Both the position numbers and the translations under genes were made by a program. A stretch of DNA of 64,000 nt from contig CAJYUW010000039.1 of the NCBI GenBank assembly GCA_913778205.1, positions 83,393-147,392 on the forward strand. Direction: 5' to 3'. Each line of letters begins with the position of its first letter. Position 1 is the first letter of the stretch. This document shows positions 45,420 to 54,053 of this stretch, in pieces. The notes below the pieces were generated by a model. It ran no database searches. It had not been told where the DNA came from and saw nothing but the letters and a program-made list of their open reading frames with translations. The DNA is from an uncultured Curtobacterium sp. Its GTDB lineage: Bacteria > Actinomycetota > Actinomycetes > Actinomycetales > Microbacteriaceae.

Positions 45420-46532
45420 GTGAACATCAAGCGAATCGGCACGGTCGCGGCGATCGCGGTCGTCGGCGCCGTCGCGCTGTCCTCCTGCGCCTCGAACGAA
45501 GGCGGCGCGGGCGCTGGAGCCTCCGCCTCGTCGAGCTCGGGCACGGACTACTCGAAGCTCTCCGGCACGCTGACCGGCTCGGGCTCCTCCGCGCAGCAGA
45601 CCGCACAGGCCACGTGGACCGCCGGGTTCCAGAACGTCGCCTCGGGCGTCACGGTCAACTACTCGCCCGACGGCTCGGGCGCCGGCCGCAAGAACTTCAT
45701 CTCGGGTGCCGCGGACTTCGCCGGCTCGGACGCCGCCCTCTCGGACGAGGAGCTCTCGGGCTCGTTCGCCGCGTGCGCCGCGGACTCGAAGGCCATCGAC
45801 ATCCCGGTCTACATCTCCCCGATCGCGATCGCGTACAAGGTCGACGGCGTGAAGGACCTCACCCTCGACGCGAAGACCATCGCTGGGATCTTCTCCGGCA
45901 AGATCACGAAGTGGAACGCCTCGGAGATCAAGGACCTGAACAAGGACGCCTCGCTCCCCGACGCGAACATCACGGTCGTGCACCGCTCGGACGACTCGGG
46001 CACCACCGAGAACTTCTCGGAGTACCTCGACGCGAACGCGAAGGACGTCTGGGGCAAGGAGCCGAGCCAGACCTTCCCGTACCAGGTCGGTGACGCCGCC
46101 GCGAAGACCTCGGGTGTCGCGTCCTCGATGGCCAGCGCCTCGAACGCCATCACCTACATCGACGACTCGGGTGCGGGTTCGCTCGACAAGGCCAAGCTCA
46201 TGGTCGGCGACAAGGCGACCGAGATCTCGGCCGAGGGTGCCGCCACCGTCGTCGCGGACTCCAAGACGGTCTCGGGCCGCGCGGACAACGACCTCGCGAT
46301 CGACATCAACCGCACCGACACCGCGGACAACGCGTGGCCGCTGGTCCTCGTCTCCTACGCCATCGCGTGCCAGGAGTACAAGGACTCGGCCAAGGGTGAG
46401 CTCGTGAAGGGCTACCTCGACTACGTCGTGTCGAAGGACGCGCAGGACGCCGCCGCGAAGGAGGCCAAGTCGGCCGCCCTCTCGAGCGACCTCTCGGAGA
46501 AGGCCGCCAAGGCCGTCGCCTCCATCAAGTAA
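45420..46532 (+). CDS. pstS: phosphate ABC transporter substrate-binding lipoprotein
   Basis: High-affinity phosphate receptor of 370 residues. The signal peptide MNIKRIGTVAAIAVVG ends in the lipobox ALSSC near residue 23. The mature part has the PstS landmarks LTGSGSSAQQ, NYSPDGSGAGRKNF, the phosphate-binding VVHRSDDSGTTENFSEYL and ITYIDDSG. Start GTG 45420 has GAAGGG upstream. It is first gene of pstSCAB and behind the PHO box. A hairpin (46545-46585) separates it from pstC. Confidence 0.95.
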   Translation: MNIKRIGTVAAIAVVGAVALSSCASNEGGAGAGASASSSSGTDYSKLSGTLTGSGSSAQQTAQATWTAGFQNVASGVTVNYSPDGSGAGRKNFISGAADFAGSDAALSDEELSGSFAACAADSKAIDIPVYISPIAIAYKVDGVKDLTLDAKTIAGIFSGKITKWNASEIKDLNKDASLPDANITVVHRSDDSGTTENFSEYLDANAKDVWGKEPSQTFPYQVGDAAAKTSGVASSMASASNAITYIDDSGAGSLDKAKLMVGDKATEISAEGAATVVADSKTVSGRADNDLAIDINRTDTADNAWPLVLVSYAIACQEYKDSAKGELVKGYLDYVVSKDAQDAAAKEAKSAALSSDLSEKAAKAVASIK

Positions 46533-46544
46533 CGCCCTCTGAGC

Positions 46545-46585
46545 GCCCGGACGCCGGTCCCACCCACATCGACCGGTGTCCGGGC
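46545..46585 (+). terminator. hairpin between pstS and pstC
   Basis: A 14-bp stem starting GCCCGGACGCCGGT with one G-U pair and a 13-base loop. It probably stops part of the transcripts after pstS and protects its 3' end, so the receptor exceeds the membrane subunits. Confidence 0.65.
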
Positions 46586-46659
46586 ACTCGCCCGTCACGG
46601 CACCACCTCCCCACCTCCCCCGTTCCCCCACCGCGGGTGAACCTCGCCCCAGGAGTCCC

Positions 46660-47607
46660 ATGACGACCGCACCGGCCCGCGAAGGGGCCACCGTCATCCC
46701 GAAGCCCAAGGCCGTCGTCCGCGTCGGCGACCGCGTCTTCTCCGCCGCCTCGGTCATCTCCGGCAGCCTCATCCTCTTCGTCCTCGTGCTCGTCGCGGCG
46801 TTCCTCGTCTGGCAGAGCATCCCCGCGCTCGTCGCGAAGGCGGGCACGCTGCCGAACGGGTCGGCCAACTTCTGGGACTACGTCGGTCCGCTCGTCTTCG
46901 GCACGGTCTGGTCGGCGCTCATCGCGCTCGTGATCGCGGTGCCGCTCGCGCTCGGCATCGCCCTCTTCATCTCCCACTACGCACCGCGGCGGCTCGCCCC
47001 GGTGCTCGGCTACGTCATCGACCTGCTCGCCGCGGTCCCGTCGGTCGTCTACGGCCTCTGGGGCATCGTGGTCCTGGCGCCGTTCGTGAAGCCGTTCTAC
47101 GCGTTCCTCAACACCTACCTCGGCTGGATCCCGCTGTTCTCCGGTCAGGTGACCGGTACCGGCCGAACGATCCTCACGGCGTCGATCGTCCTCGCGGTGA
47201 TGGCCATCCCGATCATGACCGCCGTGATGCGCGAGATCTTCCTGCAGGCACCGACCCTCAACGAGGAGGCGGCGCTCGCCCTCGGCGCGACCCGGTGGGA
47301 GATGATCCGCCTGTCGGTCCTGCCGTTCGCCAAGTCGGGCATCGTGTCGGCGATCATGCTCGGTCTCGGGCGTGCACTCGGCGAGACGATGGCCGTCGCG
47401 CTCGTGCTCTCGGTGTCGACGAACGTCACCTTCCAGGTGCTCACCTCGCTCAACCCGTCGACCATCGCCGCGAACATCGCGCTGCAGTTCGCCGAGGCCT
47501 CCGGCACCGCGCTGAACGCCCTCGTCGCGTCCGGCCTGGTCCTCTTCGTCATCACCCTGGTCATCAACATGCTCGCGCGGTACATCGTCCGCAAGCGAGT
47601 GAGCTGA
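46660..47607 (+). CDS. pstC: phosphate ABC transporter permease PstC
   Basis: Inner-membrane subunit of the phosphate importer, 315 residues with six predicted spans. The coupling EAA loop is NEEAALALGATRWEMIRLSVLPFAKSG near residue 205-230, and VPSVVYGLWGIVVL is the family signature. ATG 46660 has AGGAG 5 bases upstream; longer readings add a Pro/Arg-rich leader. 14 bp separate it from pstA. Confidence 0.94.
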   Translation: MTTAPAREGATVIPKPKAVVRVGDRVFSAASVISGSLILFVLVLVAAFLVWQSIPALVAKAGTLPNGSANFWDYVGPLVFGTVWSALIALVIAVPLALGIALFISHYAPRRLAPVLGYVIDLLAAVPSVVYGLWGIVVLAPFVKPFYAFLNTYLGWIPLFSGQVTGTGRTILTASIVLAVMAIPIMTAVMREIFLQAPTLNEEAALALGATRWEMIRLSVLPFAKSGIVSAIMLGLGRALGETMAVALVLSVSTNVTFQVLTSLNPSTIAANIALQFAEASGTALNALVASGLVLFVITLVINMLARYIVRKRVS

Positions 47608-47620
47608 GAGGTACGGCCCG

Positions 47621-48706
47621 ATGTCCCTCGCCCTCCGTCAGTCCGGCATGGCCGGCAACGTCTACGCCAACGGCAAGCTGCACAAGTCGGTGCCGTGGCT
47701 GCTCCTCATCGGCTCCTGGGTCGTGCTCATCGCGGTGTTCGCGCTGCTCAACGCCGGCGGGGCCGTCAAGGACTTCAACGTCGTCGCCGCGCTCTTCCTC
47801 GGCACCGTCCTGTTCGACGTCCTCATCGTCGTCGTGTCGCGCATCGTCGAGGGCGGGCGCAAGGCCGTCGACCGCCTGGTGACGTCGCTCGTCGTCACCG
47901 CGTTCGTGATCGCCGTCCTGCCGCTCGTCTCGCTCCTCTGGACCGTCCTCGCCGACGGACTCGCCCGTTTCGACGCGCAGTTCTTCTCGTACTCGATGCG
48001 CGGCGTCATCTCCGAGGGCGGCGGCGCGGTCCACGCCCTCGTCGGCACGCTCGAGATCACGCTGTTCGCGGCGCTCATCTCGGTCCCGATCGGTCTGCTG
48101 ACCTCGATCTACCTCGTGGAGTACGGCAAGGGCGCGCTCGCGAAGGGCATCACGTTCTTCGTCGACGTCATGACGGGCATCCCGTCGATCGTCGCCGGCC
48201 TCTTCGCCTACTCGCTGTTCGCGCTCTTCCTCGGCCCCGGCGCCCGCTTCGGCCTCGTCGGGTCGATCGCGCTGAGCGTGCTGATGATCCCGATCGTCGT
48301 GCGCTCGACGGAGGAGGTCCTGAAGATCGTGCCGATGGAGCTCCGCGAGGCCTCGTACGCGCTCGGCGTGCCGAAGTGGCTGACGATCGTGAAGGTCGTG
48401 CTGCCGACGTCGCTCGCCGGCATCACCACGGGTGTCATGCTCTCGATCGCCCGCGTCATCGGCGAGACCGCGCCGCTGCTCGTGACCGCCGGGTTCACCG
48501 CGTCGATGAACTACGACCTGTTCGGCAACCCGATGATGACCCTCCCCGTGTTCGCGTACACCCAGTACTCGCAGCAGGGCGCCAACCCGGTGCCGTTCGT
48601 CGACCGGGCCTGGACCGCGGCGCTGCTCCTCATCCTCATCGTGATGGCGCTCAACCTGCTCGCGCGCTTCATCACCCGCCTCTTCGCCCCCAAGCTCCCG
48701 CGCTGA
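47621..48706 (+). CDS. pstA: phosphate ABC transporter permease PstA
   Basis: Second permease of the Pst system, 361 residues. It carries extra N-terminal spans, then the conserved core with [15 protein letters not shown] and the EAA loop [22 protein letters not shown] near residue 240. [12 protein letters not shown] near the end is a PstA hallmark. It lies between pstC and pstB in the usual order. Confidence 0.94.
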   Translation: MSLALRQSGMAGNVYANGKLHKSVPWLLLIGSWVVLIAVFALLNAGGAVKDFNVVAALFLGTVLFDVLIVVVSRIVEGGRKAVDRLVTSLVVTAFVIAVLPLVSLLWTVLADGLARFDAQFFSYSMRGVISEGGGAVHALVGTLEITLFAALISVPIGLLTSIYLVEYGKGALAKGITFFVDVMTGIPSIVAGLFAYSLFALFLGPGARFGLVGSIALSVLMIPIVVRSTEEVLKIVPMELREASYALGVPKWLTIVKVVLPTSLAGITTGVMLSIARVIGETAPLLVTAGFTASMNYDLFGNPMMTLPVFAYTQYSQQGANPVPFVDRAWTAALLLILIVMALNLLARFITRLFAPKLPR

Positions 48707-48755
48707 TCCCGCTCCACCCAGCGTCCAGCGCCACCACCCATCCGGAAGGTCCACA

Positions 48756-49535
48756 GTGTCCAAGCGCATCGAGGTCGACGGCCTCAACGTCTACTACTCG
48801 AAGTTCAAGGCCGTCGAGGGCGTCGACATCACGATCGAGCCCCGCACGGTCACCGCGTTCATCGGCCCGTCCGGCTGCGGCAAGTCGACGTTCCTCCGCA
48901 CCCTGAACCGCATGCACGAGGTCATCCCCGGCGCCTGGGTCGAGGGTTCGGTCAAGGTCGACGGCGACGACCTCTACGGCGCGGGCGTCGACCCGGTGCT
49001 CGTCCGCCGTCAGGTCGGCATGGTGTTCCAGCGTCCGAACCCGTTCCCCACGATGTCGATCAAGGACAACGTGCTCGCGGGCGTGAAGCTCAACAACAAG
49101 CGCATCTCGAAGTCCGAGGCCGACGACATCGTCGAGCGCTCCCTCCAGGGCGCGAACCTCTGGAACGAGGTCAAGGACCGCCTCGACAAGCCCGGCATGG
49201 GCCTGTCGGGTGGACAGCAGCAGCGTCTGTGCATCGCGCGCGCGATCGCCGTGCAGCCGGACGTGCTCCTCATGGACGAGCCGTGCTCGGCGCTCGACCC
49301 GATCTCGACCCTCGCCATCGAGGACCTCATCGAGGAGCTGAAGAAGGACTACACGATCGTCATCGTGACCCACAACATGCAGCAGGCTTCGCGGGTGTCC
49401 GACAAGACGGCGTTCTTCAACATCGCCGGCACCGGGCACCCGGGCAAGCTCATCGAGTACGACGACACCGCGACGATCTTCTCGAACCCGTCGGTGCAGG
49501 CCACCGAGGACTACGTCTCGGGCCGCTTCGGGTGA
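48756..49535 (+). CDS. pstB: phosphate ABC transporter ATP-binding protein PstB
   Basis: ATPase of phosphate import, 259 residues. Walker [13 protein letters not shown] (about 38-49), signature [14 protein letters not shown] near 150, Walker [13 protein letters not shown] near 170, switch His IVTHNMQQA near 205. [16 protein letters not shown] is the PstB-type C terminus. GTG 48756 follows AAGGT. It is the last gene of the operon; a 13-bp hairpin follows. Confidence 0.95.
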   Translation: MSKRIEVDGLNVYYSKFKAVEGVDITIEPRTVTAFIGPSGCGKSTFLRTLNRMHEVIPGAWVEGSVKVDGDDLYGAGVDPVLVRRQVGMVFQRPNPFPTMSIKDNVLAGVKLNNKRISKSEADDIVERSLQGANLWNEVKDRLDKPGMGLSGGQQQRLCIARAIAVQPDVLLMDEPCSALDPISTLAIEDLIEELKKDYTIVIVTHNMQQASRVSDKTAFFNIAGTGHPGKLIEYDDTATIFSNPSVQATEDYVSGRFG

Positions 49536-49570
49536 TCGGCTGACCCGGTCGCGCACCGTTCGCACCCTGC

Positions 49571-49612
49571 ACGCTCGGCCCCGTCGGACCTCGGTCCGGC
49601 GGGGCCGAGCGT
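49571..49612 (+). terminator. terminator of the pst operon
   Basis: Perfect 13-bp stem (arms 49571-49583 and 49600-49612, ACGCTCGGCCCCG) with a 16-base loop, 35 bases after pstB. Confidence 0.75.
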
Positions 49613-49740
49613 CATCTCGGCCGAACCCGCGTCCGCAGCGGAGTGCGGTGCGGTCACGACGGACGGCCGGGAGGCACGGGTCGGCTCCGTCTCGTCGGCG
49701 TCGGTCCTGGGGTGGTCGGCCCGGCGTCCGGGGTGCGTCG

Positions 49741-49880
49741 CGGTGCGACACCACCGCTGTCGCACGACAACGGCCCGGTCGCCCGTTGCACAGGCCGCCC
49801 GTTGCACACGCACACGCACGACATCGCCGTCGTCGTACGACAGCGGCCCGGTCGTACGACAACGACCGAGCCGTCCGACA
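49741..49880. repeat. repeat-rich spacer with TCGTACGA palindromes
   Basis: Between pstB and rskA, units built on CGACAACGGCCCGGTCG, GTCGTACGACAGCGGCCCGG and CCCGTTGCACA recur three or more times, with two copies of the palindrome TCGTACGA. No gene is supported in 49613-49937. They could be protein-binding sites or simple slippage products. Confidence 0.5.
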
Positions 49881-49937
49881 CCAGCGACCGACTGCCCTCC
49901 CGCCGGGAACCCCCGCGCGCGGCGGTCCCGTCAACGC

Positions 49938-50795
49938 CTACGCGTCGAGGGCGACCGCCGCGATCGGAGTCGTGGTCGGCTGCTTCGAGCCCCCGGCCGG
50001 CTCGACCGTGATGCCCACGGTCACGCCGTCGCGGACCTTGCCGGTCAAGACCGCGGAGTGGACCCCGTCGGCGTACTGGTCCATCAGTCCCGCGGCCGTG
50101 ATCGCGCCGCCGGCAGACTTCGAATCGATGTACCAGAGCTCGTACGTCTTGCCCTTCGGTGCCGCGTCGACCCCGTCGAGGATGACAGCCGACTTCCCGA
50201 CCTCGTTCGACCAGACGACCGTCGCCGTCCCGCCACCCTGCACGGGCGTCGAGCTGCGCTGGAAGTCGGACGCCGCGTAGATCCCGTCGAGGACGCCCGA
50301 GGCCTGCGAGGTCCCCGGCTGCGACTCGCCGTCCGGGCTCATCACTCCGCCGACGGTGAGCCCGACGCCGAGGAAGACCACCGCGACGGCGGCAGCGGCG
50401 GACAGGGCGGCCGCCGGACGCTGGAACCACCGGCGGCGAGCCGCGCTCTCCGCCCGGCCGGACCCGCCGACGGCGGTGGGCGACGGGACGGAGGCGGGTC
50501 GTGCCTCCAGGCCGGCGTCCGGAGCACCAGCGCCAGAGGTCGGAGCCGCCGGGGCCGCGACCTGCGGCGTGTGCTGGATCTGTGCCAGCAGCGACGCCTT
50601 GAGCGACGCGGGCGGTTCGATCGGGTCGGTCGAGTACGCGAGCTGCAGCGCGGTCTCGCGCAGCGAGTCGGTCTCGGACCGCAGTTCGGGGGAGGACGCG
50701 AAGGCGGCCTCCACCTGGGTGCGCTCCTCGTCGGAGAGCGCGTCGAGCGCGTACGAACCGGTCAGGGAGGACGGGTCGTCGTGTCGTTCGGTCAT
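49938..50795 (-). CDS. rskA: anti-sigma factor RskA
   Basis: Membrane anti-sigma factor of SigK, 285 residues. The N-terminal helical domain (TGSYALDALSDEERTQVEAA) binds the sigma factor; a Pro/Ala linker, one membrane span (about 125-150, ALSAAAAVAVVFLGVGLTVGG) and an external RskA domain (YELWYIDSKSAGG) follow. The start overlaps the sigK stop by 4 bp, so both are made together. Release of SigK would need regulated proteolysis of this protein. Confidence 0.92.
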   Translation of the reverse strand: MTERHDDPSSLTGSYALDALSDEERTQVEAAFASSPELRSETDSLRETALQLAYSTDPIEPPASLKASLLAQIQHTPQVAAPAAPTSGAGAPDAGLEARPASVPSPTAVGGSGRAESAARRRWFQRPAAALSAAAAVAVVFLGVGLTVGGVMSPDGESQPGTSQASGVLDGIYAASDFQRSSTPVQGGGTATVVWSNEVGKSAVILDGVDAAPKGKTYELWYIDSKSAGGAITAAGLMDQYADGVHSAVLTGKVRDGVTVGITVEPAGGSKQPTTTPIAAVALDA

Positions 50796-51391
50796 GAGGT
50801 CACCCCCATCTCGTCTCGGAGTCGGATCATCCCGTCACGCAGACGGGTCTTGACGGTGCCGATCGGCACCCCCAGGTGTTCGGCCATCTCGCTGTGCGAG
50901 AAACCGCCGTAGTAGGCGAGCTGCACGGCCTGACGCTGGAACTCGGTGAGTTTCGCCAGCGCCCGGCTGACCCGCTCGTGCTCGATGCGGATCTCGACCG
51001 ACTCGGACACCTGGTCGAAGCCGGTCTCGAAGTCGCGGATCCCGATGCGCGTGTCACGGTCGTGCGACGCCTGGGACGCCCGGATGCGGTCCACCGCTCG
51101 ACGGTGGGCCATCGTGAGCACCCAACTCGCCGCGCTGCCGCGGCCCTGGTCGAAGCGGGCGGCCTGCTGCCAGACCTCGAGGAAGACCTCCTGGGTGACC
51201 TCCTCGGACTGCGCACGGTCCTTGAGGAGCCGGGTCACGAGGCCGAGCACGCGTCCAGCGAGCTCGTCGTACAGGTCGGAGAAAGCCGCCTGGTCACCGC
51301 GCGCAACCCTGGTGAGGAGTTCATCGGGCGACGGCGGGGCCGGCTCGGCAGAGTCCCAGCGCTTCGTGTCGCGTTCCACGATCGCAAGCAT
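50792..51391 (-). CDS. sigK: ECF RNA polymerase sigma factor SigK
   Basis: Extracytoplasmic-function sigma factor of 199 residues. Region 2 spans about 25-95 (LYDELAGRVLGLVTRLL and QEVFLEVWQQAARFDQGRG, -10 recognition); region 4 at about 135-190 has LTEFQRQAVQLAYYGGFSHSEMAE, the -35 binding helix-turn-helix. The family and the adjacent RskA gene fit SigK. The minus-strand start codon is ATG. The 5' spacer 51392-51855 holds no recognisable gene apart from the half-site at 51813. Confidence 0.9.
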   Translation of the reverse strand: MLAIVERDTKRWDSAEPAPPSPDELLTRVARGDQAAFSDLYDELAGRVLGLVTRLLKDRAQSEEVTQEVFLEVWQQAARFDQGRGSAASWVLTMAHRRAVDRIRASQASHDRDTRIGIRDFETGFDQVSESVEIRIEHERVSRALAKLTEFQRQAVQLAYYGGFSHSEMAEHLGVPIGTVKTRLRDGMIRLRDEMGVTS

Positions 51392-51812
51392 TGCAGGTTT
51401 CCCCCCTCTCGGCGCACGGGGCGCTGCAGGTGCTCAGGTCACGTGCAGCTGTTCGGGTGTGGTGTTCGGCTGTGGCGAGGGCCCGCGTGACCCGCAGGGA
51501 ATTGACCGGCTGACGCCGAACCGGGTCGCGCGGGACCCTCGCCGTGGTGAGGTCAGGGCCTCGCCACGGTGATGATTCGGCGCCCTCGGTCCGTCGGATT
51601 GGACGAGTCGCGAGTCCTCTCTGCGCGAACGGATTCGACGTCTCCAGCCTCGTTCCGTACAGTGGAGTCCGCCGGGCCGCAGCAAGCCCCGGGCTCCAAA
51701 TTTCGCCGCTTCGAGCGGCCTCGCGCCGAGAGGCGCTTCTGCGGCCCGGTTCTCCTGTACCTGCAGACGTCAGGCTCGTGGGTCGCACCGGTCGCGCACT
51801 GTCTGATCCTCT

Positions 51813-51832
51813 GCCTGGAGGCGCGGATCGCC
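51813..51832. repeat. half-site repeat, inverted copy
   Basis: GCCTGGAGGCGCGGATCGCC, in the empty spacer between sigK and the hypothetical gene. Confidence 0.6.
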
Positions 51833-51855
51833 TTGATCCTGTCAGCCCCCGTCGG

Positions 51856-51945
51856 CAGGTGGTCGGGTCGATCGAGGCTGCCGCGGCGCCGGAGCGCCGA
51901 CAGGTGGTCGGGTCAGTCGAGGCTGTCGCGGCGCCAGAGCGCCGC
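51856..51945. repeat. 45-bp imperfect tandem duplication over a stop codon
   Basis: 51856-51900 and 51901-51945 both begin CAGGTGGTCGGGTC and share most positions. The right copy contains the stop (51913-51915) and last ten codons of the hypothetical gene, so its 3' end has been duplicated beyond the stop. Confidence 0.85.
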
Positions 51946-52542
51946 CGCCTCGGTCAGGTCGGCTGCGAGCTCCGTCAACCGGAGGGCCCGCCGGGTCAGC
52001 TCGCTCGCGCGGGCGTCCGCCGTGAGGTCGGATTCGTCCGCCACCGCCGTCGCCCCTGAGGCCGTGAGACGGCAGAACGCCGCGCCGCGGTCCAGCGCCA
52101 CCGCGAGGTCGCCCGTGTACAGGCCGTGCAGGATGCGGTCAGCGAGCGTGAGGATCTCCGCCGGGCCCGTCGGCTGCTCGGCACCGGCAACGGCCTGGTC
52201 GATCGTGCCGATCCGTTCCGTGCCGCGCTGGAAGAAGTAGGCGATCTCCTCCGGCGCCTGGCGGATGACCGTCCGGACGAGGTAGATCCGCCAGAGCGCC
52301 CCCGGCAGCGTGTGTGCCCCCACCCGTGCCCACAGCTCGGCGATCGCGTCGATGCCGTGCACGTCCGTGTAGGTGACGAGCCGCTCGACCACCGCCGGGT
52401 CCGGGTCCTGCCGCACCCGGTGCAGCAAGGCGTTCGCCGTCTCGTGCGCGACACGGTTCACCACAGCCGGGTCCTCGCCACCCTGGATCGCGGCGAACTC
52501 AGCATCGGTGAAGTGGACGGGACGGTGGTGATCGCGAGGCAC
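51913..52542 (-). CDS. conserved hypothetical protein
   Basis: A 209-residue soluble, mostly helical protein with no membrane span, rich in Ala, Arg and Leu. Notable stretches: HFTDAEFAAIQGGEDPAVV at the start, VVERLVTYTDVHGIDAIAELW near 60 and RIYLVRTVIRQAPEEIAYFF near 90. I do not recognise a catalytic motif. GTG 52542 is chosen because TACACT lies exactly 6 bases upstream, a leaderless promoter; a longer frame adds an Arg-rich leader across that promoter. Confidence 0.7.
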   Translation of the reverse strand: MPRDHHRPVHFTDAEFAAIQGGEDPAVVNRVAHETANALLHRVRQDPDPAVVERLVTYTDVHGIDAIAELWARVGAHTLPGALWRIYLVRTVIRQAPEEIAYFFQRGTERIGTIDQAVAGAEQPTGPAEILTLADRILHGLYTGDLAVALDRGAAFCRLTASGATAVADESDLTADARASELTRRALRLTELAADLTEAAALWRRDSLD

Positions 52543-52611
52543 CGCGACAGTGTAGGCGCGGCCTCGGACATCCAGCGCTCCCGTTCGCCGACGACGCAAC
52601 GGGGCGCGAGG

Positions 52612-52680
52612 CGCTGCCGGACACTGCCGGACGCTACCGGACGCTGCCGGACGCTGCCGGACGCTGCCGGACGCTGCGGC
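52612..52680. repeat. 10-bp tandem repeat GCTGCCGGAC
   Basis: About seven head-to-tail copies of GCTGCCGGAC with one or two substitutions, just upstream of the promoter of the 53-residue membrane gene and of the divergent hypothetical gene. The period is close to one helical turn. Confidence 0.85.
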
Positions 52681-52733
52681 GTACCGTGTTGCGGCAGGGA
52701 GGCCACCCTCCCGGACGCGACGGAGAGGACCTC

Positions 52734-52895
52734 ATGAACGCCCTGCTCATCATCCTGGCCGTGATCGCGGTCATCCTGCTGTTCGTCGGCGGCTTCGCCG
52801 CGAGCCTGAAGTTCCTGCTGTACGTCGGCATCGTGCTCGCGATCGTCGCGCTGATCCTCTGGCTGCTCCGCATGCTGACCGGCCGGCGGAGCTGA
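52734..52895 (+). CDS. small two-span membrane protein
   Basis: A 53-residue hydrophobic protein: MNALLIILAVIAVILLFVGG, a short turn with Lys (ASLKFLLYVGIVL), a second span and a basic tail RMLTGRRS. GGAGAGGA is about 4 bases before ATG 52734, and TACCGT is at 52682-52687. Such DUF-type mini-proteins are common in Microbacteriaceae; function unknown. Confidence 0.75.
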   Translation: MNALLIILAVIAVILLFVGGFAASLKFLLYVGIVLAIVALILWLLRMLTGRRS

Positions 52896-52944
52896 CGCGC
52901 ACGGTTCCCGAGCGGAGGCCCGCACCCGCTAGCCTTGCGGGTGA

Positions 52945-53017
52945 GGGCCTCTAGCTCAGTTGGTAGAGCACCGGACTTTTAATCCGAGGGTCGTGGGTTC
53001 GAGCCCCACGGGGCCCA
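52945..53017 (+). tRNA. tRNA-Lys(TTT)
   Basis: A 73-base cloverleaf. The acceptor stem GGGCCTC pairs with GGGGCCC (one G-U) before discriminator A. The D arm TAGCTCAGTTGGTAGAGCA, anticodon loop CTTTTAA (anticodon TTT, lysine) and T arm GGGTTCGAGCCCC are standard. CCA is not encoded. TAGCCT lies about 10 bases upstream. Confidence 0.95.
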
Positions 53018-53041
53018 CACCCTCCCGAACTCCGCGAGGAC

Positions 53042-53251
53042 GTGACGGTCTCCTGTTTCTGCCGTCGACACGATCGTGCTCCTGCGGTCGACGCGCTCGC
53101 AGGGCAGTGGTTCACGAGTGTGAACAGCCGCGGGTTCGCGGCGCCGGACCAGCAGCACCTCAACGACGCCGGGTACCGCTACCTCGCCGGCAAGATCAGC
53201 AGCGCGCTGGACGACCTCGCGAAGGCGCCCGCCGTCGAGCAATGCCGCTAG
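53042..53251 (+). pseudogene. 3' remnant of an SGNH hydrolase gene
   Basis: The frame ends with a clear SGNH/GDSL block V: DQQHLNDAGYRYLAGKI contains the catalytic Asp-x-x-His pair, followed by a usual C-terminal helix. The Ser (block I) and the other blocks are missing, and the first 25 residues are not hydrolase-like, so only the end of a gene survives 25 bp after the tRNA. The spacer 53252-53423 holds nothing else I can name. Confidence 0.65.
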
Positions 53252-53423
53252 CGTCGGGCCCCATGAGTGGGGTACAAGTCGTCCACAGTGGCCTCAAAGC
53301 GCTTCCACTGCGCACCTCAGTCCACGTTCAGCAGTTTGTTGGGCCGACGCCGTTAGTGTCGTTCCCGGATCCGATCAGCGGGTCCCGCACCACTGCACCA
53401 TCGAAGAACGAACGGGGTACACC

Positions 53424-53741
53424 GTGATCGAGCCCATCGAAGCCACGCACACCAGCACCACCGGCGCGCGCCGCATCGTCGAGCTCGCAGCAGCGACCAA
53501 CACGACCATGAGCGACGAGCTCCTCCTCGACACCCTCCGCCGCAACGCGAAGGTGTCCACCCGCCACATCCGCGAGGACTTCATCGAGGTCGCCAACGCC
53601 GCCTCCGTCCTCGGCTACGTCTGCCGGCAACGCGCCGAGTACATCGCGCTCCGCGGGGACGACCCGGCGTGGGCACAGGAGGTCGGCCGGTACGGCACCG
53701 AGGCCCTCGCGGTCGAAGCCCTGCGCATGCGCCGCGGCTGA
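53424..53741 (+). CDS. hypothetical protein
   Basis: A 105-residue soluble helical protein starting with GTG. It contains GARRIVELAAATNTTMSDELLLDTL and an Arg-rich middle (VCRQRAEYIALRG). The frame has good actinobacterial codon bias and is followed by a strong hairpin terminator, which supports expression. GGGGTA lies upstream, but no good ribosome site is seen. I do not recognise a family. Confidence 0.6.
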   Translation: MIEPIEATHTSTTGARRIVELAAATNTTMSDELLLDTLRRNAKVSTRHIREDFIEVANAASVLGYVCRQRAEYIALRGDDPAWAQEVGRYGTEALAVEALRMRRG

Positions 53742-53784
53742 CGCGCCGCGACACAGACCACCGCACGCGATGCGGACCACGTGA

Positions 53785-53814
53785 CGAAGGCCGCCCTCGA
53801 CGGGGCGGCCTTCG
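53785..53814 (+). terminator. hairpin terminator
   Basis: Perfect 12-bp stem CGAAGGCCGCCC with a 6-base loop, 43 bases after the 105-residue gene, followed by TTGCGT. Confidence 0.75.
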
Positions 53815-53904
53815 TTGCGTCCGGGCCGTGCGCCTGGACCGGGCCGATGCCCTCGCGTCTCGGCGTCACGGACCGTCCCGGGCCACGGTCACGAGCACGC
53901 TTCG

Positions 53905-53978
53905 GAGCGTGAGACTCGGGTGCGCGGACACCTTCGCGGGGCCTTCGCCGCGGAAGTGTCCGCAGGAGCGAGACTCGG
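53905..53978. repeat. hairpin flanked by GAGCG..AGACTCGG direct repeats
   Basis: An imperfect 16-bp stem (53924-53939 with 53948-53963) is flanked by near-identical direct repeats at 53905-53919 and 53966-53978. It lies in the 312-base spacer before the aldose epimerase 3' end, in which no gene is seen. Confidence 0.5.
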
Positions 53979-54053
53979 CCGCCCGGTCATGCGGCCCGCG
54001 GTCGTTCATCCGCTCGGACACTCAGCCGCGCATTGGCGCGCCCGCCCGGCCGA

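Noticed and set aside
52945..53423. Integrated phage or island at tRNA-Lys
   Set aside because: No integrase, no duplicate of the tRNA 3' end and housekeeping genes resume within 0.5 kb.
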